Below are positions 50,874 through 62,332 of a stretch of 64,000 bases of DNA, piece after piece (the stretch's first letter is position 1; the number at the start of each line of letters is the position of its first letter). This DNA comes from Pelagibacteraceae bacterium AG-390-D18 (lineage in GTDB: Bacteria > Pseudomonadota > Alphaproteobacteria > Pelagibacterales > Pelagibacteraceae): positions 43,080 through 107,079 of the forward strand of contig QCGY01000003.1 in assembly GCA_003279715.1 (NCBI GenBank). The letters are read 5' to 3'. The notes under the pieces are model-generated. The model was not told the DNA's origin. It saw only the letters and a program-made list of their open reading frames with translations, and did no database searches. Made by a program: the position numbers and the translations under genes.

Positions 50874-52034
50874 TTATTTTATTGCCTCAACAATTTTTTT
50901 TGCTGCATCATCTAAATTTTCAGCTGATATCAATTTTAATCCCGAATTATCTAATATCTCTTTTCCTTCTTTGAAATTTGTTCCTGCAAGTCTAACAACT
51001 AATGGAACACCGATGTTTATTTCTTTTGCTGCATCAACAACTCCTTGGGCAAGAACATCACACCTCATTATTCCTCCAAAAATATTAACTAGAATTCCTT
51101 TAACATTTTTGTCTGATAGAATTATCTTCAGTGCTGCTGAAACTTTTTCTTTTGAAGCACCACCACCAACATCTAAAAAATTAGCTGGCTCTTTTCCATA
51201 GAGTTTAATTATGTCCATAGTTGCCATGGCTAAACCTGCACCATTAACCATACAACCAATGCTTCCATCTAACTTAATGTAAGCTAGATCATGTTTGCTT
51301 GCCTGTATTTCTGTTGGATCTTCTTCATTCAAATCTCTTAGTTCAACAATTTCTGGATGTCTAAATAAAGCATTAGAGTCAAAGTTTACTTTTGCATCTA
51401 AACAAATTACTTTTTGTTCCTTAGTTAAGATTAATGGGTTGACTTCAACCATATTTGCATCTGTGTTTATAAACATTTGATAAATTGATTTTATTAGTGA
51501 AATTGCTTGTATTTTTGCACTATTACTTAAGTTAAAAATTTTAATTATCTCCTCACAATTTTTGTCTGAAATTTCATTACTTATATCAACTTTAGTTGTT
51601 ATGATTTTTTCAGGTGAGCTACTCGCTACTTCTTCTATATCCATTCCACCTTGATCGCTAGATATGAAAGCTATTTTAGAACTAGCCCTATCGACTAAAC
51701 AAGATAAATAAAACTCTTTGTCTATGTTTGATGACTCTTCAACATACAATCTTTTTACTTCTCTTCCTTCAGGACCTGTTTGATGAGTAACTAAAGTTTT
51801 CCCCATCATCTCTTTTGCTGCCTCACTTAACTGTTCAATAGTATCTAATATTTTTACTCCTCCTGCTTTTCCTCTTCCACCTGCATGGATTTGAGCTTTC
51901 AAAACATATTTTTTTGTGTTTAGTGATTTTGCTTTTTTTAATAATTCGTCAACAGACAATGCAAACACTCCTTGTGGGACTGTTGCACCATATTTCTTTA
52001 GAATTTGTTTGGCTTGATGCTCGTGAATGTTCAT
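50874..52034 (-). CDS. sucC: Succinyl-CoA synthetase subunit beta
   Basis: The beta subunit holds the nucleotide-binding ATP-grasp domain and completes the enzyme with SucD. The start [20 protein letters not shown], the segment [16 protein letters not shown] and the C-terminal [15 protein letters not shown] and [10 protein letters not shown] motifs are standard. Length 386 aa is normal. It lies 2 bp behind mdh. The identification is certain. Confidence 0.98.
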   Translation of the reverse strand: MNIHEHQAKQILKKYGATVPQGVFALSVDELLKKAKSLNTKKYVLKAQIHAGGRGKAGGVKILDTIEQLSEAAKEMMGKTLVTHQTGPEGREVKRLYVEESSNIDKEFYLSCLVDRASSKIAFISSDQGGMDIEEVASSSPEKIITTKVDISNEISDKNCEEIIKIFNLSNSAKIQAISLIKSIYQMFINTDANMVEVNPLILTKEQKVICLDAKVNFDSNALFRHPEIVELRDLNEEDPTEIQASKHDLAYIKLDGSIGCMVNGAGLAMATMDIIKLYGKEPANFLDVGGGASKEKVSAALKIILSDKNVKGILVNIFGGIMRCDVLAQGVVDAAKEINIGVPLVVRLAGTNFKEGKEILDNSGLKLISAENLDDAAKKIVEAIK

Positions 52035-52036
52035 TA

Positions 52037-52999
52037 TTATTTAGAAAGATCAGGATCTATTTTAGATGCTGCTTCCCATAAAGCTTTAACTGCATCAATA
52101 GAATGCATAAATTCTTTTTTTTCATTATCATCTAAATCGATTTGTTCTATTTTTTCTACCCCATCTTTTCCAATAATCACTGGAACACCTGCATAGACAT
52201 TACTTACTCCATACTCTCCGTTTAATTGAATAGCACATGGTAATAATTTTTTTTCATCATTTAAGTATGCTTCTGCCATCTGAACTCCTGATGCTGCAGG
52301 CGCATAAAATGCTGATCCTTTTTCAAGGTATTTAACTATTTCAGCTCCACCATCTCTAGTTCTTTGATTTATTTCTTCTAATCTTTCTTGAGAAATTTTT
52401 CCATCTTTTACTAAGTCAAGCAAAGGTTTTCCTGAAACTTTTGTGAATCTGGGCATTGGTACCATGGTATCTCCATGTCCACCCATTACCATTGCATCTA
52501 TTTCTTTAACCGGAATATTTAATTCTAAAGATAAAAATAATTTAAATCTTGAACTATCTAAAATTCCAGCCATTCCAACAACCTTATTAGCTGGTAAGCC
52601 TGAAAATTTTTGAAAAGCCATAACCATGACATCCAAAGGATTAGTAATACAAATAACAAAGGCGTTAGGAGCATTTTGCTTAATTCCTTCTGCTACCTGT
52701 TTAATAATTTTTAAATTTATTCCTAATAAGTCATCTCTGCTCATGCCAGGTTTTCTGGGAACACCAGCAGTAATAATAATTACATCTGAATCTTTGATAT
52801 CTTTATAATCATCTGTGCCTGAAAATCTTACGTTAAATCCATCTACTGATGATGATTGTGCTATATCAAGCGCTTTTCCTTTTGCTATTCCGCTTGCTAC
52901 ATCAAACAAAACTACCTCATCTACCAATTCTTTTGTTCCAATTAAGTGTGCTAAAGTTCCGCCTATTTGGCCTGCGCCAATCAAAGATATCTTACTCAT
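52037..52999 (-). CDS. mdh: Malate dehydrogenase (LDH-like type)
   Basis: This NAD-dependent enzyme oxidises malate to oxaloacetate. The dinucleotide fold starts with [15 protein letters not shown]. The residue pattern [15 protein letters not shown] sets malate specificity (arginine in the substrate loop), and the catalytic histidine is in [12 protein letters not shown]. Length 320 aa and the pattern match the LDH-like malate dehydrogenases of alphaproteobacteria. It lies 2 bp before sucC and 8 bp behind mmsA. The identification is secure. Confidence 0.97.
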   Translation of the reverse strand: MSKISLIGAGQIGGTLAHLIGTKELVDEVVLFDVASGIAKGKALDIAQSSSVDGFNVRFSGTDDYKDIKDSDVIIITAGVPRKPGMSRDDLLGINLKIIKQVAEGIKQNAPNAFVICITNPLDVMVMAFQKFSGLPANKVVGMAGILDSSRFKLFLSLELNIPVKEIDAMVMGGHGDTMVPMPRFTKVSGKPLLDLVKDGKISQERLEEINQRTRDGGAEIVKYLEKGSAFYAPAASGVQMAEAYLNDEKKLLPCAIQLNGEYGVSNVYAGVPVIIGKDGVEKIEQIDLDDNEKKEFMHSIDAVKALWEAASKIDPDLSK

Positions 53000-53007
53000 T
53001 TTTTTCC

Positions 53008-54501
53008 TTATTTCATTGTTGGCATTACAAATTCAGCATTAGACCGAATACCTGAAGGCCATCTTGATGTTACTGTTTTTAATTTTGTATAAAATTTTAT
53101 TCCTTCCATTCCATGCATTCCACTATCTCCAAATAAAGATCTTTTCCAACCACCAAAACTATGAAAAGCCATTGGCACAGGTATTGGAACATTAATACCA
53201 ACCATACCCACTTGAATTTTATTTGCAAAAGTTCTACCTGCATCTCCATCTCTTGTGTAAATGCTAACTCCATTTCCGTACTCATGATCGTTAATTAATT
53301 TAACTGCATCTTCAAAAGTTTTTACTCTGACAACTGATAAAACTGGACCAAATATCTCTTCTTTATAAATTCTCATATCTTTATTAACATGGTCAAACAA
53401 ACAACCACCTATATAAAAACCTTTTTCATAACCTTGTAATTTTAAATCTCTACCATCAACTACTAACTTTGCTCCTTCTTCAACTCCTAAATCTACGTAA
53501 CTTTTTACTTTTTCCAAATGTTCTTTGGTAACTAAAGGTCCCATTTCAGAATTCTTATCCAATCCTGGGCCAACTTTTAAAGCCTCCGCTTTTTTTGATA
53601 ATCTTGAAACTAATTCATCACCAATATCTCCAACAGCTAACGCAACTGATTGTGCCATACATCTTTCTCCAGCTGAACCATAAGCAGCGCCCATTAATCC
53701 ATTTACAGCTCCATCTAAATCACAGTCTGGCATAACAACTAAGTGATTTTTTGCTCCCCCTAATGCTTGAACTCTTTTTTCATTTTTAGCTGCATTCTCA
53801 TAGATATATTTAGCGATAGGTGTTGAACCTACAAAGCTTACTGCTTTTATGTCTTTATTTTCTAAAATTGCATCTACAGACTCTTTATCACCATTAACTA
53901 CGTTAAATACGCCTTCTGGCAGTCCAGCCTCTGTAAGTAATTCAGCTAATCTCATTGGGCATGATGGATCTTTTTCAGACGGTTTTAAAATAAAAGTATT
54001 TCCACATGCAATAGCTATTGGGAACATCCACATCGGAACCATTGCTGGAAAATTAAACGGTGTAATACCTGCAACAACTCCTAATGATTGTCTCATAGAC
54101 CAACTATCTACATTTGTTCCTACATTTTCAGAAAATTCACCTTTTAATAAGTTTGGAATTCCACATGCAAACTCAACAACTTCCAATCCTCTTGTCAATG
54201 AACCCCTTGCATCTTCGTAGACTTTTCCATGTTCTGAAACTATTAGTTTTGTAAGTTCATCAGAATTTTTTTCTATCAATTCTTTAAATTTAAACATCAC
54301 TCTTGCTCTTTGAAGAGCAGGTTTTAAAGACCAATTTTCAAAGGCTTTTTTTGCAACTACGACTGCTTGATCTAAATCTGATTTTGAAGCAAGTCTTACT
54401 TCAGATTCTTGCTCTCCAGTTGCAGGATTAGAAACTTTTGCTTTTCTATCAGAATTGCCTGGAATAATTTTTCCACCTACATAGTGTTCGATTAATTTCA
54501 T
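53008..54501 (-). CDS. mmsA: CoA-acylating methylmalonate-semialdehyde dehydrogenase
   Basis: This enzyme turns methylmalonate semialdehyde into propionyl-CoA, or malonate semialdehyde into acetyl-CoA. It belongs to the aldehyde dehydrogenase superfamily, with [21 protein letters not shown] typical of the MmsA/IolA group and the catalytic cysteine in [11 protein letters not shown]. Length 497 aa is normal. It lies inside the TCA run, between sdhB (39 bp gap) and mdh (8 bp). Roles in valine, thymine, inositol or beta-alanine breakdown are possible, as is the malonate-semialdehyde step used by the DMSP lyase route in some bacteria; the window does not decide. Confidence 0.92.
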   Translation of the reverse strand: MKLIEHYVGGKIIPGNSDRKAKVSNPATGEQESEVRLASKSDLDQAVVVAKKAFENWSLKPALQRARVMFKFKELIEKNSDELTKLIVSEHGKVYEDARGSLTRGLEVVEFACGIPNLLKGEFSENVGTNVDSWSMRQSLGVVAGITPFNFPAMVPMWMFPIAIACGNTFILKPSEKDPSCPMRLAELLTEAGLPEGVFNVVNGDKESVDAILENKDIKAVSFVGSTPIAKYIYENAAKNEKRVQALGGAKNHLVVMPDCDLDGAVNGLMGAAYGSAGERCMAQSVALAVGDIGDELVSRLSKKAEALKVGPGLDKNSEMGPLVTKEHLEKVKSYVDLGVEEGAKLVVDGRDLKLQGYEKGFYIGGCLFDHVNKDMRIYKEEIFGPVLSVVRVKTFEDAVKLINDHEYGNGVSIYTRDGDAGRTFANKIQVGMVGINVPIPVPMAFHSFGGWKRSLFGDSGMHGMEGIKFYTKLKTVTSRWPSGIRSNAEFVMPTMK

Positions 54502-54540
54502 GAATACGGTGTTTTAGATCAAAAAAGCTTATTAGTCTAT

Positions 54541-55320
54541 TTAAACATTAGCTGTAGCTATCATTTTTTTAATTTCAGCTATTGCTTTTGCAGGATTTAA
54601 GCCTTTTGGACATGCACTAGTACAATTAAGTATAGTGTGACATCTATAAAGTTTTAATTCATCTGCAACTTTTTTCAATCTTGAATCTCTTTCTTCATCC
54701 CTGCTATCAATGATCCATCTATAGGCTTGAAGAAGAACTGCAGGACCTAAGTATTTATCTCCATTCCACCAATAACTTGGGCAAGATGTTGAACAGCATG
54801 CACACATAATACACTCATAGGCACCATCAAGTTTAGATCTTTCTTCTTTTGATTGAACTATTTCAGTTGTTTCTTTCATTGAATTATTTTTTAACCAAGG
54901 TTCAATTGATTGATATTGTTTGTAAAGCCCGTCTAAGTCACCTATCAAATCTCTTTTGACTTTTAAGTGTGGCAAAGGATAAATATCTATGTCACCATCA
55001 ATTTCTGCATGAGGGGTAGTACATGCAAGGCCATTTTTACCTCCCATGTTCATAGCACAAGATCCACAAACTCCATGTGCACATGATCTTCGGTAAGCTA
55101 ATGTTGGATCAATTTCATTCTTAATTTTATTAAGTATATCCAAAACTTTTGAGGGACAATTATCCATATCTACTTCATATGTATCTAGCCTAGGGTTTTC
55201 TTCTGTAGAAGGATCCCATCTATAGACATTAACTTTTCTTATATTTTTTGAACCAGTCTTGTCTTGATAGTATTTACCTTTAGTAACTTCAGAATTTTTA
55301 GGTAAATTTATTTGAACCAT
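54541..55320 (-). CDS. sdhB: Succinate dehydrogenase iron-sulfur subunit
   Basis: This subunit carries electrons from the flavin to quinone through three clusters. The [2Fe-2S] ligands are in [18 protein letters not shown], the [4Fe-4S] ligands in [12 protein letters not shown], and the [3Fe-4S] region in [17 protein letters not shown]. Length 259 aa is normal. It starts on the last base of sdhA. The identification is certain. Confidence 0.98.
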   Translation of the reverse strand: MVQINLPKNSEVTKGKYYQDKTGSKNIRKVNVYRWDPSTEENPRLDTYEVDMDNCPSKVLDILNKIKNEIDPTLAYRRSCAHGVCGSCAMNMGGKNGLACTTPHAEIDGDIDIYPLPHLKVKRDLIGDLDGLYKQYQSIEPWLKNNSMKETTEIVQSKEERSKLDGAYECIMCACCSTSCPSYWWNGDKYLGPAVLLQAYRWIIDSRDEERDSRLKKVADELKLYRCHTILNCTSACPKGLNPAKAIAEIKKMIATANV

Positions 55321-57095
55321 TAATACACTCTTTCTTGTGGTGGAAAATATTGTACTTCATTGGTTAAAGTTGATTTGTGTACTTCTCTATAACTTATTTT
55401 TGTATGCTTACCATCACACCAAGCTAGCGTATGTTGCATAAATTTTTCATCGTCTCTTTTTGGGAAATCATCTCTCGCATGAGCTCCTCTACTTTCTTTT
55501 CTATGATATGCAGAGTCTACTGTTGTTATAGCCTGCCTTATAAGATTATCGAATTCTAAAGTTTCTACTAAATCAGTGTTAAATATTAAAGATCTGTCTT
55601 TAACTGAAATAGAATCCATTCCATCATATGTTTTTCTGATTTCATCAACTCCTTCTTTAAGATTTTTTTCAGTTCTAAAAACTGCACATTTAGATTGCAT
55701 AGTCTTTTGCATAGCAAGTCTTAGATCTGCTGTACTATTATCGCCTTTTGCATTTCTAAGTTTATCAAACCTATCCAAACATTTTTGAGTTTCAGACTCT
55801 CCAATTTCTTCATGAGGTGTTCCTGGTTTAACTAATTCAGCAGCTCTTTTTGCAGCCGCTCTACCAAACACAACTAGATCAATAAGAGAATTAGATCCTA
55901 ATCTATTAGCTCCATGAACTGAAACACATGCCGCCTCACCAATTGCCATCAATCCAGGAACGGTTTTTTCAGAACCATTCACTGTCAGAACTTCACCTTT
56001 ATAATTTGTTGGAATACCACCCATATTATAGTGAACAGTTGGCACAACTGGAATTGGTTCTTTAGTAACATCAACATTTGCAAATAATCTTGCAGCATCT
56101 GTAATTCCAGGCAATCTGCTTTCAATAATTTCTTTATCTAGATGACTTAAGTTAAGATGAACGTGATCTTGATCTTTGCCAACTCCTCTACCTTCATTAA
56201 TTTCAATTGACATTGACCTACTTACTACGTCTCTTGATGCTAGATCTTTTGCGTTAGGCGCATATCTTTCCATAAATCTCTCACCTTTTGAATTTGTAAG
56301 GTAGCCCCCTTCACCTCTAGCTCCTTCTGTTATTAAAGTACCATGACCATATATTCCTGTTGGATGAAATTGTACAAACTCCATATCTTGCAAAGGTAGT
56401 CCAGCTCTTAACACCATTGCATTTCCATCACCAGTACATGTGTGAGCTGATGTCGCTGAGTAGTAAACCTTTCCGTAACCTCCTGTTGCAACAATTACTG
56501 TATGTGCTCTAAATCTATGAATTGTTCCATCATTTAAATTCCATGCTATTAGTCCTTTGCACTCACCATCTTTCATCAACAAATCTAAAGCAAAATATTC
56601 TATAAAAAATTCTGTATTATGTTTTAGGGCCTGTCCATAGAGAGTATGTAATATTGCATGACCTGTTCTATCTGCTGCCGCACAGGTTCTTTGAACTATG
56701 CCATTACCATAATTTTTAGTCATTCCACCAAAAGGTCTTTGATAAATTTTTCCCTCTTCAGTCCTGCTAAACGGAACACCGTATTTTTCTAATTCTATTA
56801 CTGCTTTTGGAGCTTCTTTACATAAATACTCGATACTATCCTGATCACCTAGCCAATCTGCACCTTTGACAGTGTCATACATATGCCATCTCCAATCATC
56901 TTCACCCATATTTCCTAAAGCAGCTGAAATACCACCTTGAGCAGCAGAAGTGTGGCTCCTTGTAGGAAAAACTTTTGAAATGCAGGCAGTTTTCAATCCA
57001 GCCTCACTTAAACCTACCGCAGCTCTTAAACCAGATCCACCTGCTCCAAGAACAACTACATCGTATTCATGATCAATAATTTTATAAGAACTCAT
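55320..57095 (-). CDS. sdhA: Succinate dehydrogenase flavoprotein subunit
   Basis: SdhA oxidises succinate to fumarate with covalent FAD. The FAD-binding start [20 protein letters not shown] is followed by [16 protein letters not shown], where the histidine links to [24 protein letters not shown] holds substrate contacts, and the C-terminal [18 protein letters not shown] is a hallmark. Length 591 aa is standard. The start shares one base with the sdhD stop. The identification is certain. Confidence 0.98.
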   Translation of the reverse strand: MSSYKIIDHEYDVVVLGAGGSGLRAAVGLSEAGLKTACISKVFPTRSHTSAAQGGISAALGNMGEDDWRWHMYDTVKGADWLGDQDSIEYLCKEAPKAVIELEKYGVPFSRTEEGKIYQRPFGGMTKNYGNGIVQRTCAAADRTGHAILHTLYGQALKHNTEFFIEYFALDLLMKDGECKGLIAWNLNDGTIHRFRAHTVIVATGGYGKVYYSATSAHTCTGDGNAMVLRAGLPLQDMEFVQFHPTGIYGHGTLITEGARGEGGYLTNSKGERFMERYAPNAKDLASRDVVSRSMSIEINEGRGVGKDQDHVHLNLSHLDKEIIESRLPGITDAARLFANVDVTKEPIPVVPTVHYNMGGIPTNYKGEVLTVNGSEKTVPGLMAIGEAACVSVHGANRLGSNSLIDLVVFGRAAAKRAAELVKPGTPHEEIGESETQKCLDRFDKLRNAKGDNSTADLRLAMQKTMQSKCAVFRTEKNLKEGVDEIRKTYDGMDSISVKDRSLIFNTDLVETLEFDNLIRQAITTVDSAYHRKESRGAHARDDFPKRDDEKFMQHTLAWCDGKHTKISYREVHKSTLTNEVQYFPPQERVY

Positions 57096-57421
57096 CAGTT
57101 AAGATTAAATAAAAAAATAATTGTTAATAATGGAATAATTATAGCAGAAATAAATAATAGTCGGTTTGCGACATATTTGATTTTATCATCTGCTATATAA
57201 TCTTCAAAAACCTCGCTAATACTTAATGCAGAAAAAAAATAAGCAAAAATAATAAATAAACTAAATAAAAATTTAGAAACTGAATTAGAAAAAAATTCTA
57301 CTAATTCTGAATAATTGCTATCGAAAATTGCTATGAAATTTACTGCAAACCAAAACATTAGTGGTAATAAAATTACAGATGATATCTTTAAAAATATCCA
57401 TTTTTTTGTAGCTAAATTCAT
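57095..57421 (-). CDS. sdhD: Succinate dehydrogenase membrane anchor subunit SdhD
   Basis: This small membrane protein (108 aa, three hydrophobic helices near residues 12-30, 45-65 and 85-107) sits between sdhC and sdhA, the position of the second anchor. Sequence identity cannot be judged well because the anchor is poorly conserved; the [16 protein letters not shown] segment resembles the heme/quinone-side loop of SdhD, with its conserved Asp and Tyr. Position and topology make the call. Confidence 0.88.
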   Translation of the reverse strand: MNLATKKWIFLKISSVILLPLMFWFAVNFIAIFDSNYSELVEFFSNSVSKFLFSLFIIFAYFFSALSISEVFEDYIADDKIKYVANRLLFISAIIIPLLTIIFLFNLN

Positions 57422-57422
57422 A

Positions 57423-57806
57423 TTAAATAAAATTTTTTCCTATTAAATAAATCAAAATTGTTAATAAAAATGATCCAAAAATAACCAAAAGACCAGTAAT
57501 ACGAGTCGTTTGTAATTCGAAACCATAACCCATGTCCATTATCAAATGTCTAATTTCACTCAACATTTGGAAACTGAAAGACCAAACCAAACCTAATGCA
57601 ATAAATTTTCCTAAAATCGAATTTAACAATTTATTGATGAAACTATAATTTGTTTCACCTAAAACCAATAAAGAAACCCAAATACAAATCAGTGTTATTG
57701 CTACAATATTAATAACACCTGTTATTCGGTGAGAGATAGATACTAACGACGAAATATGCCATCTATAAATTTGTATATGAGGTGATAAAGGATTTTTATT
57801 TTCCAT
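57423..57806 (-). CDS. sdhC: Succinate dehydrogenase cytochrome b556 subunit SdhC
   Basis: SdhC is a membrane anchor that helps bind heme b and quinone. NPLSPHIQIYRW at the start is typical, followed by the SISHRITGV motif whose Ser and Arg line the quinone site. EIRHLIMDMGYG contains the heme-ligating histidine. Three membrane helices fill the 127 aa. Its first 11 bp overlap the end of asd, which couples the succinate dehydrogenase genes to the upstream asd/dmd block. The identification is secure. Confidence 0.95.
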   Translation of the reverse strand: MENKNPLSPHIQIYRWHISSLVSISHRITGVINIVAITLICIWVSLLVLGETNYSFINKLLNSILGKFIALGLVWSFSFQMLSEIRHLIMDMGYGFELQTTRITGLLVIFGSFLLTILIYLIGKNFI

Positions 57807-58803
57807 AAAAATTATTTTTAATCAATGTTTCTGCAATCTCTACTGCGTTTAAAGCTGCTCCTCTTAAAAGATTATCTGATACAATCCACATATTTAAACC
57901 ATTGATTACAGTTTTATCTTCCCTAATTCTTGAAATAAATGTTTCATCTTTTCCTTCAGCCTCTAAAGGAGTTGAATAGCCACCATCGGCTCGTTCGTCA
58001 ATTACTTTACATCCTTCAAAATTATTTAGAGCATCTCTTACTTTTTCTAAAGTAAATGATTTTTCAAATTCTATGTTAACTGACTCTGAGTGAGAAACTA
58101 ACACTGGCAATCTTACACATGTGGCTGTTAAATCTATATCATTATCTAAAATCTTTTTTGTTTCATTAGTCATTTTAAGCTCTTCTTTAGTATAGCCATC
58201 ATCTGCAAATACATCTATGTGAGGAATTGCATTAAAAGCAATCTGTTTCGTAAAATTTTTAGACTCAATTTTATTATTTTCTAAAGCTTGTTTTGTTTGT
58301 TCTATTAACTCATCCATTGGAGCCTTGCCTCCACCTGAAACTGATTGATATGTTGAAACAACTATTCTTTTAATTTTAAACAAATCATGCAACGGCTTTA
58401 ATGCTATGACTAGTTGAGCTGTTGAGCAATTTGGATTTGCAATAATATTCTTCTTTATATCATTTAGATGGTCCGAATTTACCTGAGGTACTATTAAAGG
58501 AACATCTGGGTCCATTCTGTAAAAACTAGAATTATCAATTACCAAAGAATGCTTTGCAGCAATTTCAGCATAATTTTCTGAAATTTTTCCTCCTGCTGCA
58601 AAAAAAGTGATTTTTACTTTTGAAAAGTCAAAGGTTTCTAAATTAAGTACTTCGTACTCATTTCCATTAAAATTAATTTTAGACCCCGCGCTTCTCGATG
58701 ATGCCAATAAATATAAATTATCTATAGCTAGTCCCTTCTTTTCCAGAACTTCCAATATTTTTCTGCCTACATTACCAGTGGCTCCAACGATAGCTATATT
58801 CAT
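57796..58803 (-). CDS. asd: Aspartate-semialdehyde dehydrogenase
   Basis: Asd makes aspartate semialdehyde from aspartyl phosphate, the branch point to lysine, threonine and methionine. The NADP-binding loop VGATGNVGRKILEVL is at the start, the catalytic cysteine in NPNCSTAQLVIAL, and SVSGGGKAPMDEL and CVRLPVLVSHSE follow. Length 335 aa is normal. It lies between dmdA (19 bp) and sdhC (11 bp overlap). The placement next to DMSP genes may simply be historical. The identification is secure. Confidence 0.96.
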   Translation of the reverse strand: MNIAIVGATGNVGRKILEVLEKKGLAIDNLYLLASSRSAGSKINFNGNEYEVLNLETFDFSKVKITFFAAGGKISENYAEIAAKHSLVIDNSSFYRMDPDVPLIVPQVNSDHLNDIKKNIIANPNCSTAQLVIALKPLHDLFKIKRIVVSTYQSVSGGGKAPMDELIEQTKQALENNKIESKNFTKQIAFNAIPHIDVFADDGYTKEELKMTNETKKILDNDIDLTATCVRLPVLVSHSESVNIEFEKSFTLEKVRDALNNFEGCKVIDERADGGYSTPLEAEGKDETFISRIREDKTVINGLNMWIVSDNLLRGAALNAVEIAETLIKNNFYGK

Positions 58804-58822
58804 GATTTTGTTGAAGTTTATA

Positions 58823-59932
58823 CTAAATGAAAGGTAAATCGCAAACGTTTCCGGTGCAAATATTACCGTTTATCTCAGCTTTAACACTTTGAGACACTTC
58901 CCAATAAGGCTTTTTTATCATTGCTATGCCAATAACTTTTCCAAAATGTGGTGAATAGCATGCCGATCTTAATTCTCCAATAATATTGTTATTTTCATCT
59001 TTTAGATCAAGTGATCCCGATAAACTAATTTCTTTAGTATCAAATTTGATTCCCATTAATTTTTTTTTAATTCCTTCAGCTTTAATATTTTTTAATTTTT
59101 CCTTACCCAGAAAATTAATATCAGAATCTATATTTATAAATTTATCAAAACCACATTCATATGGATTATCCTCATTATCCATATCATTTCCAAAAGATAA
59201 CAGTGCACTTTCTATTCTTTCAATTAAATTTGGGCAACCTGGTTTTACATTAAATTCTTTTCCGACATCAAATAAATGATCATATAGATCTAAACCTGAT
59301 TTAGTGTTTTCTACATAAATTTCATAACCACCTTGTTTAGACCAGCCAGATTGAGCAATTAAATGTTTAGTTCCCTGAAAATCAAAATAATCAAAACCAA
59401 AAAATTTTAATTTTGTAATTTTATCTCCAAAAACTTTTTCCATTAATTTAAATGACTTTGGTCCTTGGATAGCCATAATATCCACATTTGGTTCTGTTAT
59501 CTTAACATCAAATTTATTTCCAATTGCCAAACCTTTAGCAAATAATATAACGTCCGAGTCAGCAATAGAAATCCACCATCTATTTTCATTTAATCTTAAG
59601 ACAACAGGATCATTAATTATACCAGCTTCATCATCTAGAATTGGACAATAATAGCACCTTCCATCTTTTGATTTAGATAAATCTCTACAAGTCATAAGTT
59701 GCACTAATTTTGCTGAGTCTTTTCCTGAAATCTCTACTTGTCTTTCCCCTGCAACATCCCAAATTTGGACATGTTCTTTTAAATGATGATAAGAATCTTC
59801 CAATGATCCAAAAGCTGCTGGTAACAGCATATGATTATAAACCGTATAAGCTGTTACACCCTGTTTTTCTATTCTAGAAGTATAAGGTGTACTTCTAAGT
59901 CTTCTTGATTTTGCTATTGAATAGTTTTTCAT
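58823..59932 (-). CDS. dmdA: Dimethylsulfoniopropionate demethylase DmdA
   Basis: DmdA moves a methyl group from DMSP to tetrahydrofolate, giving methylmercaptopropionate and 5-methyl-THF. It has the GcvT (aminomethyltransferase) fold. Visible markers are [15 protein letters not shown] and [12 protein letters not shown] at the N-terminus, [43 protein letters not shown] and [13 protein letters not shown]. This pattern, especially the WSKQGG segment, separates DmdA from ordinary GcvT. At 369 aa it fits SAR11 DmdA. The gene overlaps the hydrolase by 4 bp, and dmdB and dmdC lie just upstream, which strongly supports the call. Confidence 0.94.
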   Translation of the reverse strand: MKNYSIAKSRRLRSTPYTSRIEKQGVTAYTVYNHMLLPAAFGSLEDSYHHLKEHVQIWDVAGERQVEISGKDSAKLVQLMTCRDLSKSKDGRCYYCPILDDEAGIINDPVVLRLNENRWWISIADSDVILFAKGLAIGNKFDVKITEPNVDIMAIQGPKSFKLMEKVFGDKITKLKFFGFDYFDFQGTKHLIAQSGWSKQGGYEIYVENTKSGLDLYDHLFDVGKEFNVKPGCPNLIERIESALLSFGNDMDNEDNPYECGFDKFINIDSDINFLGKEKLKNIKAEGIKKKLMGIKFDTKEISLSGSLDLKDENNNIIGELRSACYSPHFGKVIGIAMIKKPYWEVSQSVKAEINGNICTGNVCDLPFI

Positions 59933-60705
59933 TTTTGTAAAAATTCCAGCACCTTTTCTCGCATTTCAAAAGCTTTTTCAATCATAATCATATGACCACA
60001 TCCATCAATTATATGAGTAGTTGAGTTATCAACCATATTTGCAAATTTTTTTCCTATTTCTAAGTTGACCATTTTATCTAATGCACCAAAGACAAACATC
60101 GTAGGACAATCAATTGTTTTTACGGCATTCGAACCATTTACATAATTGTTGCAAGCAACAAGATCTACTCCTAATATTTCACTAATATCTCTTGGAGATT
60201 GGATTATTCTTTTTATTGGGTTTCCACCTATAAATTTTTTTGAGCCTTCATAACACCACTTCATCATTAATTTAACTGCATCTGAATCACCTTTTTCTGC
60301 TAGGTCTATTAAGTCTTTATTTACAGGCATTTTATAAGATCCTCCCATAAAAACTAATTTTTTTAACCTACTCTTGTATTTGTTTGAATACTCAAGCATC
60401 TCTAAACATCCTTGAGAGTGACCAACCAAAATAACTTTCTCTAATTTTAATTTAACAAATACTTTTTCTAACCAGTCGGCAATCTCTTCGATTGTATGAA
60501 GGCAAGGACCCTCGGAATTACCATGTCCAGGGAGATCAATTGACAACACATTGTAGTTTTTACTTGAAAAAAATTGTTCAACTAAAGACCAAACAATATG
60601 TGAAAGTCCACTACCATGAAGAAAAATAATAGTTTCTTTTTTATGATCTAACTCTTGTCCAGCATTTGATGCATGAACGCTTTTATTTTCTAGTTCAAAT
60701 ATCAA
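59929..60705 (-). CDS. Alpha/beta hydrolase of unknown function in the dmd cluster (TTG start)
   Basis: This is a 258 aa alpha/beta-hydrolase with a complete predicted triad: FLHGSGLSH oxyanion loop, serine in VGHSQGCLE, aspartate in VFGALDKM and histidine in [10 protein letters not shown]. No signal peptide is seen, so it is cytoplasmic. The start is TTG, with AGGA six bases before it and 8 bp after the dmdB stop; the end overlaps dmdA by 4 bp. Its place between dmdB and dmdA suggests a part in DMSP breakdown, for example as a thioesterase or hydrolase on a methylmercapto-acyl intermediate, but that is inference. It could equally act on another ester. Confidence 0.82.
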   Translation of the reverse strand: MIFELENKSVHASNAGQELDHKKETIIFLHGSGLSHIVWSLVEQFFSSKNYNVLSIDLPGHGNSEGPCLHTIEEIADWLEKVFVKLKLEKVILVGHSQGCLEMLEYSNKYKSRLKKLVFMGGSYKMPVNKDLIDLAEKGDSDAVKLMMKWCYEGSKKFIGGNPIKRIIQSPRDISEILGVDLVACNNYVNGSNAVKTIDCPTMFVFGALDKMVNLEIGKKFANMVDNSTTHIIDGCGHMIMIEKAFEMREKVLEFLQK

Positions 60706-60713
60706 ATAATTTC

Positions 60714-62330
60714 CTAAAACTGTTTTCTTAATTCAAATTTCTGAATTTTTCCTGTTGATGTTTTTGGTAATTCACAGAAAACAACTTTTTTAGGTACTTT
60801 AAAACCTGCTAGAGTTTCTTTGCAAAAGTCGATTAATTCTTTTTCTGTAACTGGTTTATCTTGAACCATTTCTATAAACGCACACGGAACTTCTCCCCAT
60901 TTTTCATCAGGTTTTGCAACTACTGCTGCGATAGATACTGATGGATGTTTTGCAAGTGTATTTTCAATTTCAATAGATGAAATATTTTCACCTCCAGAAA
61001 TAATAATATCTTTAGATCTATCTTGTATCTTAACGTATCCATCTGGGTGCATAACTGCCAAATCACCAGAGTGAAACCAACCATCAGCCATTGCTTTATC
61101 AGTTGCAACTTTATCTTTGAAATACCCTTTCATTACCACATTTCCTCTGATCATAATCTCACCAATAGTTTTTCCATCTTTAGGAACTTTAATCATTGTC
61201 TCAGGGTCCATAACGGCAACCTCCTCAGTATTTGGATATCTCACGCCTTGTCTTGCTTTAATTTCGTTCTGTTTATCTTCATCAAAGTCATTCCATTCAT
61301 CATTCCAAGAACATTGTGTGACATGACCATAAGTTTCTGTTAAACCATAAACATGCATTACTTCAAAACCAAGATTTTTCATTTTCTTAAAAATTATACT
61401 AGGTGGTGGAGCTCCTGCTGTTAACACATAAACCTTATTTTTAAGTTTTTTTTGATCAGCTTCTGGTGCTCCTGTAATCATATTTAATATAATTGGTGCA
61501 CCACCAAAATGAGTTACATTATAATTCTCTATTAATTCAAATATTTTTTTAACATCTATATTTCTTAGACAAATAGTTCTTCCATTCAACATTGGAATAG
61601 TCCAAGGATAACACCATCCATTACAGTGAAACATTGGAACAACAGTTAGGAAATTTAACCTATTAGGCATACTCCAAGCAACTGAGCTACCAGTGGACAT
61701 CAAGTACGCGCCCCTATGATGATAAACAACACCTTTTGGATTACCTGTCGTTCCTGAAGTATAGCTTAATGATATAGCTTGCCATTCATCTTCTGGCATT
61801 TTCCAATCATAATTTTCATCACCTGTATTTAAAAAATCTTCATATTCTAAGTCACCAATTTTTTCTAACTTTGTCTGATCAGCATGTTTGTCATTTATAT
61901 CAATAACAACAATTTCTTTGTTCAAAATTTTTAGAGCTTTTTTTACTTCTACATGAAGCTGTCTATCAACAACCAAGGCTTTGGCCTCACTATGATCTAA
62001 AATATAAGCAATAGTATTTGCATCTAATCTGACATTGATAGTGTTTAATACACCCCCAGTCATTGGAACTGAATAATGTGCCTCAAAAATTTCAGGAGTA
62101 TTAAATGCTAAAAATGAAACTGTATCCCCTTTACTAATTCCAATTTTTGATAGTGCACTCGCAAATTTTACAGCTCTTTTATAAACTTCAGTCCAAGTAT
62201 ATTTTCTATCTTCATAAATTATTGCCTCATAATTAGGGTAAACATCTTTAGCTCTTTCTAAAAATGTTAATGGTGTAAGAGGAATATGATTAGCTTTATT
62301 TTTATCTAAATTTGTATCGTAATTACTCAT
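60714..62330 (-). CDS. dmdB: Acyl-CoA ligase, probable 3-methylmercaptopropionyl-CoA ligase DmdB
   Basis: This is an AMP-forming ligase. The phosphate loop SLSYTSGTTGNPKGV, the HVYGLTETYGH segment, GWFHSGDLAVMHPDGY and the C-terminal catalytic lysine in STGKIQKFELRK are all present. The family alone covers many fatty-acid ligases, but here the gene lies directly between dmdC (2 bp gap) and the hydrolase-dmdA pair, matching the DMSP demethylation order. DmdB forms MMPA-CoA from the DmdA product. The ORF track starts at a TTG; the ATG two codons later (62330) is preferred, giving 538 aa. Confidence 0.88.
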   Translation of the reverse strand: MSNYDTNLDKNKANHIPLTPLTFLERAKDVYPNYEAIIYEDRKYTWTEVYKRAVKFASALSKIGISKGDTVSFLAFNTPEIFEAHYSVPMTGGVLNTINVRLDANTIAYILDHSEAKALVVDRQLHVEVKKALKILNKEIVVIDINDKHADQTKLEKIGDLEYEDFLNTGDENYDWKMPEDEWQAISLSYTSGTTGNPKGVVYHHRGAYLMSTGSSVAWSMPNRLNFLTVVPMFHCNGWCYPWTIPMLNGRTICLRNIDVKKIFELIENYNVTHFGGAPIILNMITGAPEADQKKLKNKVYVLTAGAPPPSIIFKKMKNLGFEVMHVYGLTETYGHVTQCSWNDEWNDFDEDKQNEIKARQGVRYPNTEEVAVMDPETMIKVPKDGKTIGEIMIRGNVVMKGYFKDKVATDKAMADGWFHSGDLAVMHPDGYVKIQDRSKDIIISGGENISSIEIENTLAKHPSVSIAAVVAKPDEKWGEVPCAFIEMVQDKPVTEKELIDFCKETLAGFKVPKKVVFCELPKTSTGKIQKFELRKQF

Positions 62331-62332
62331 GA

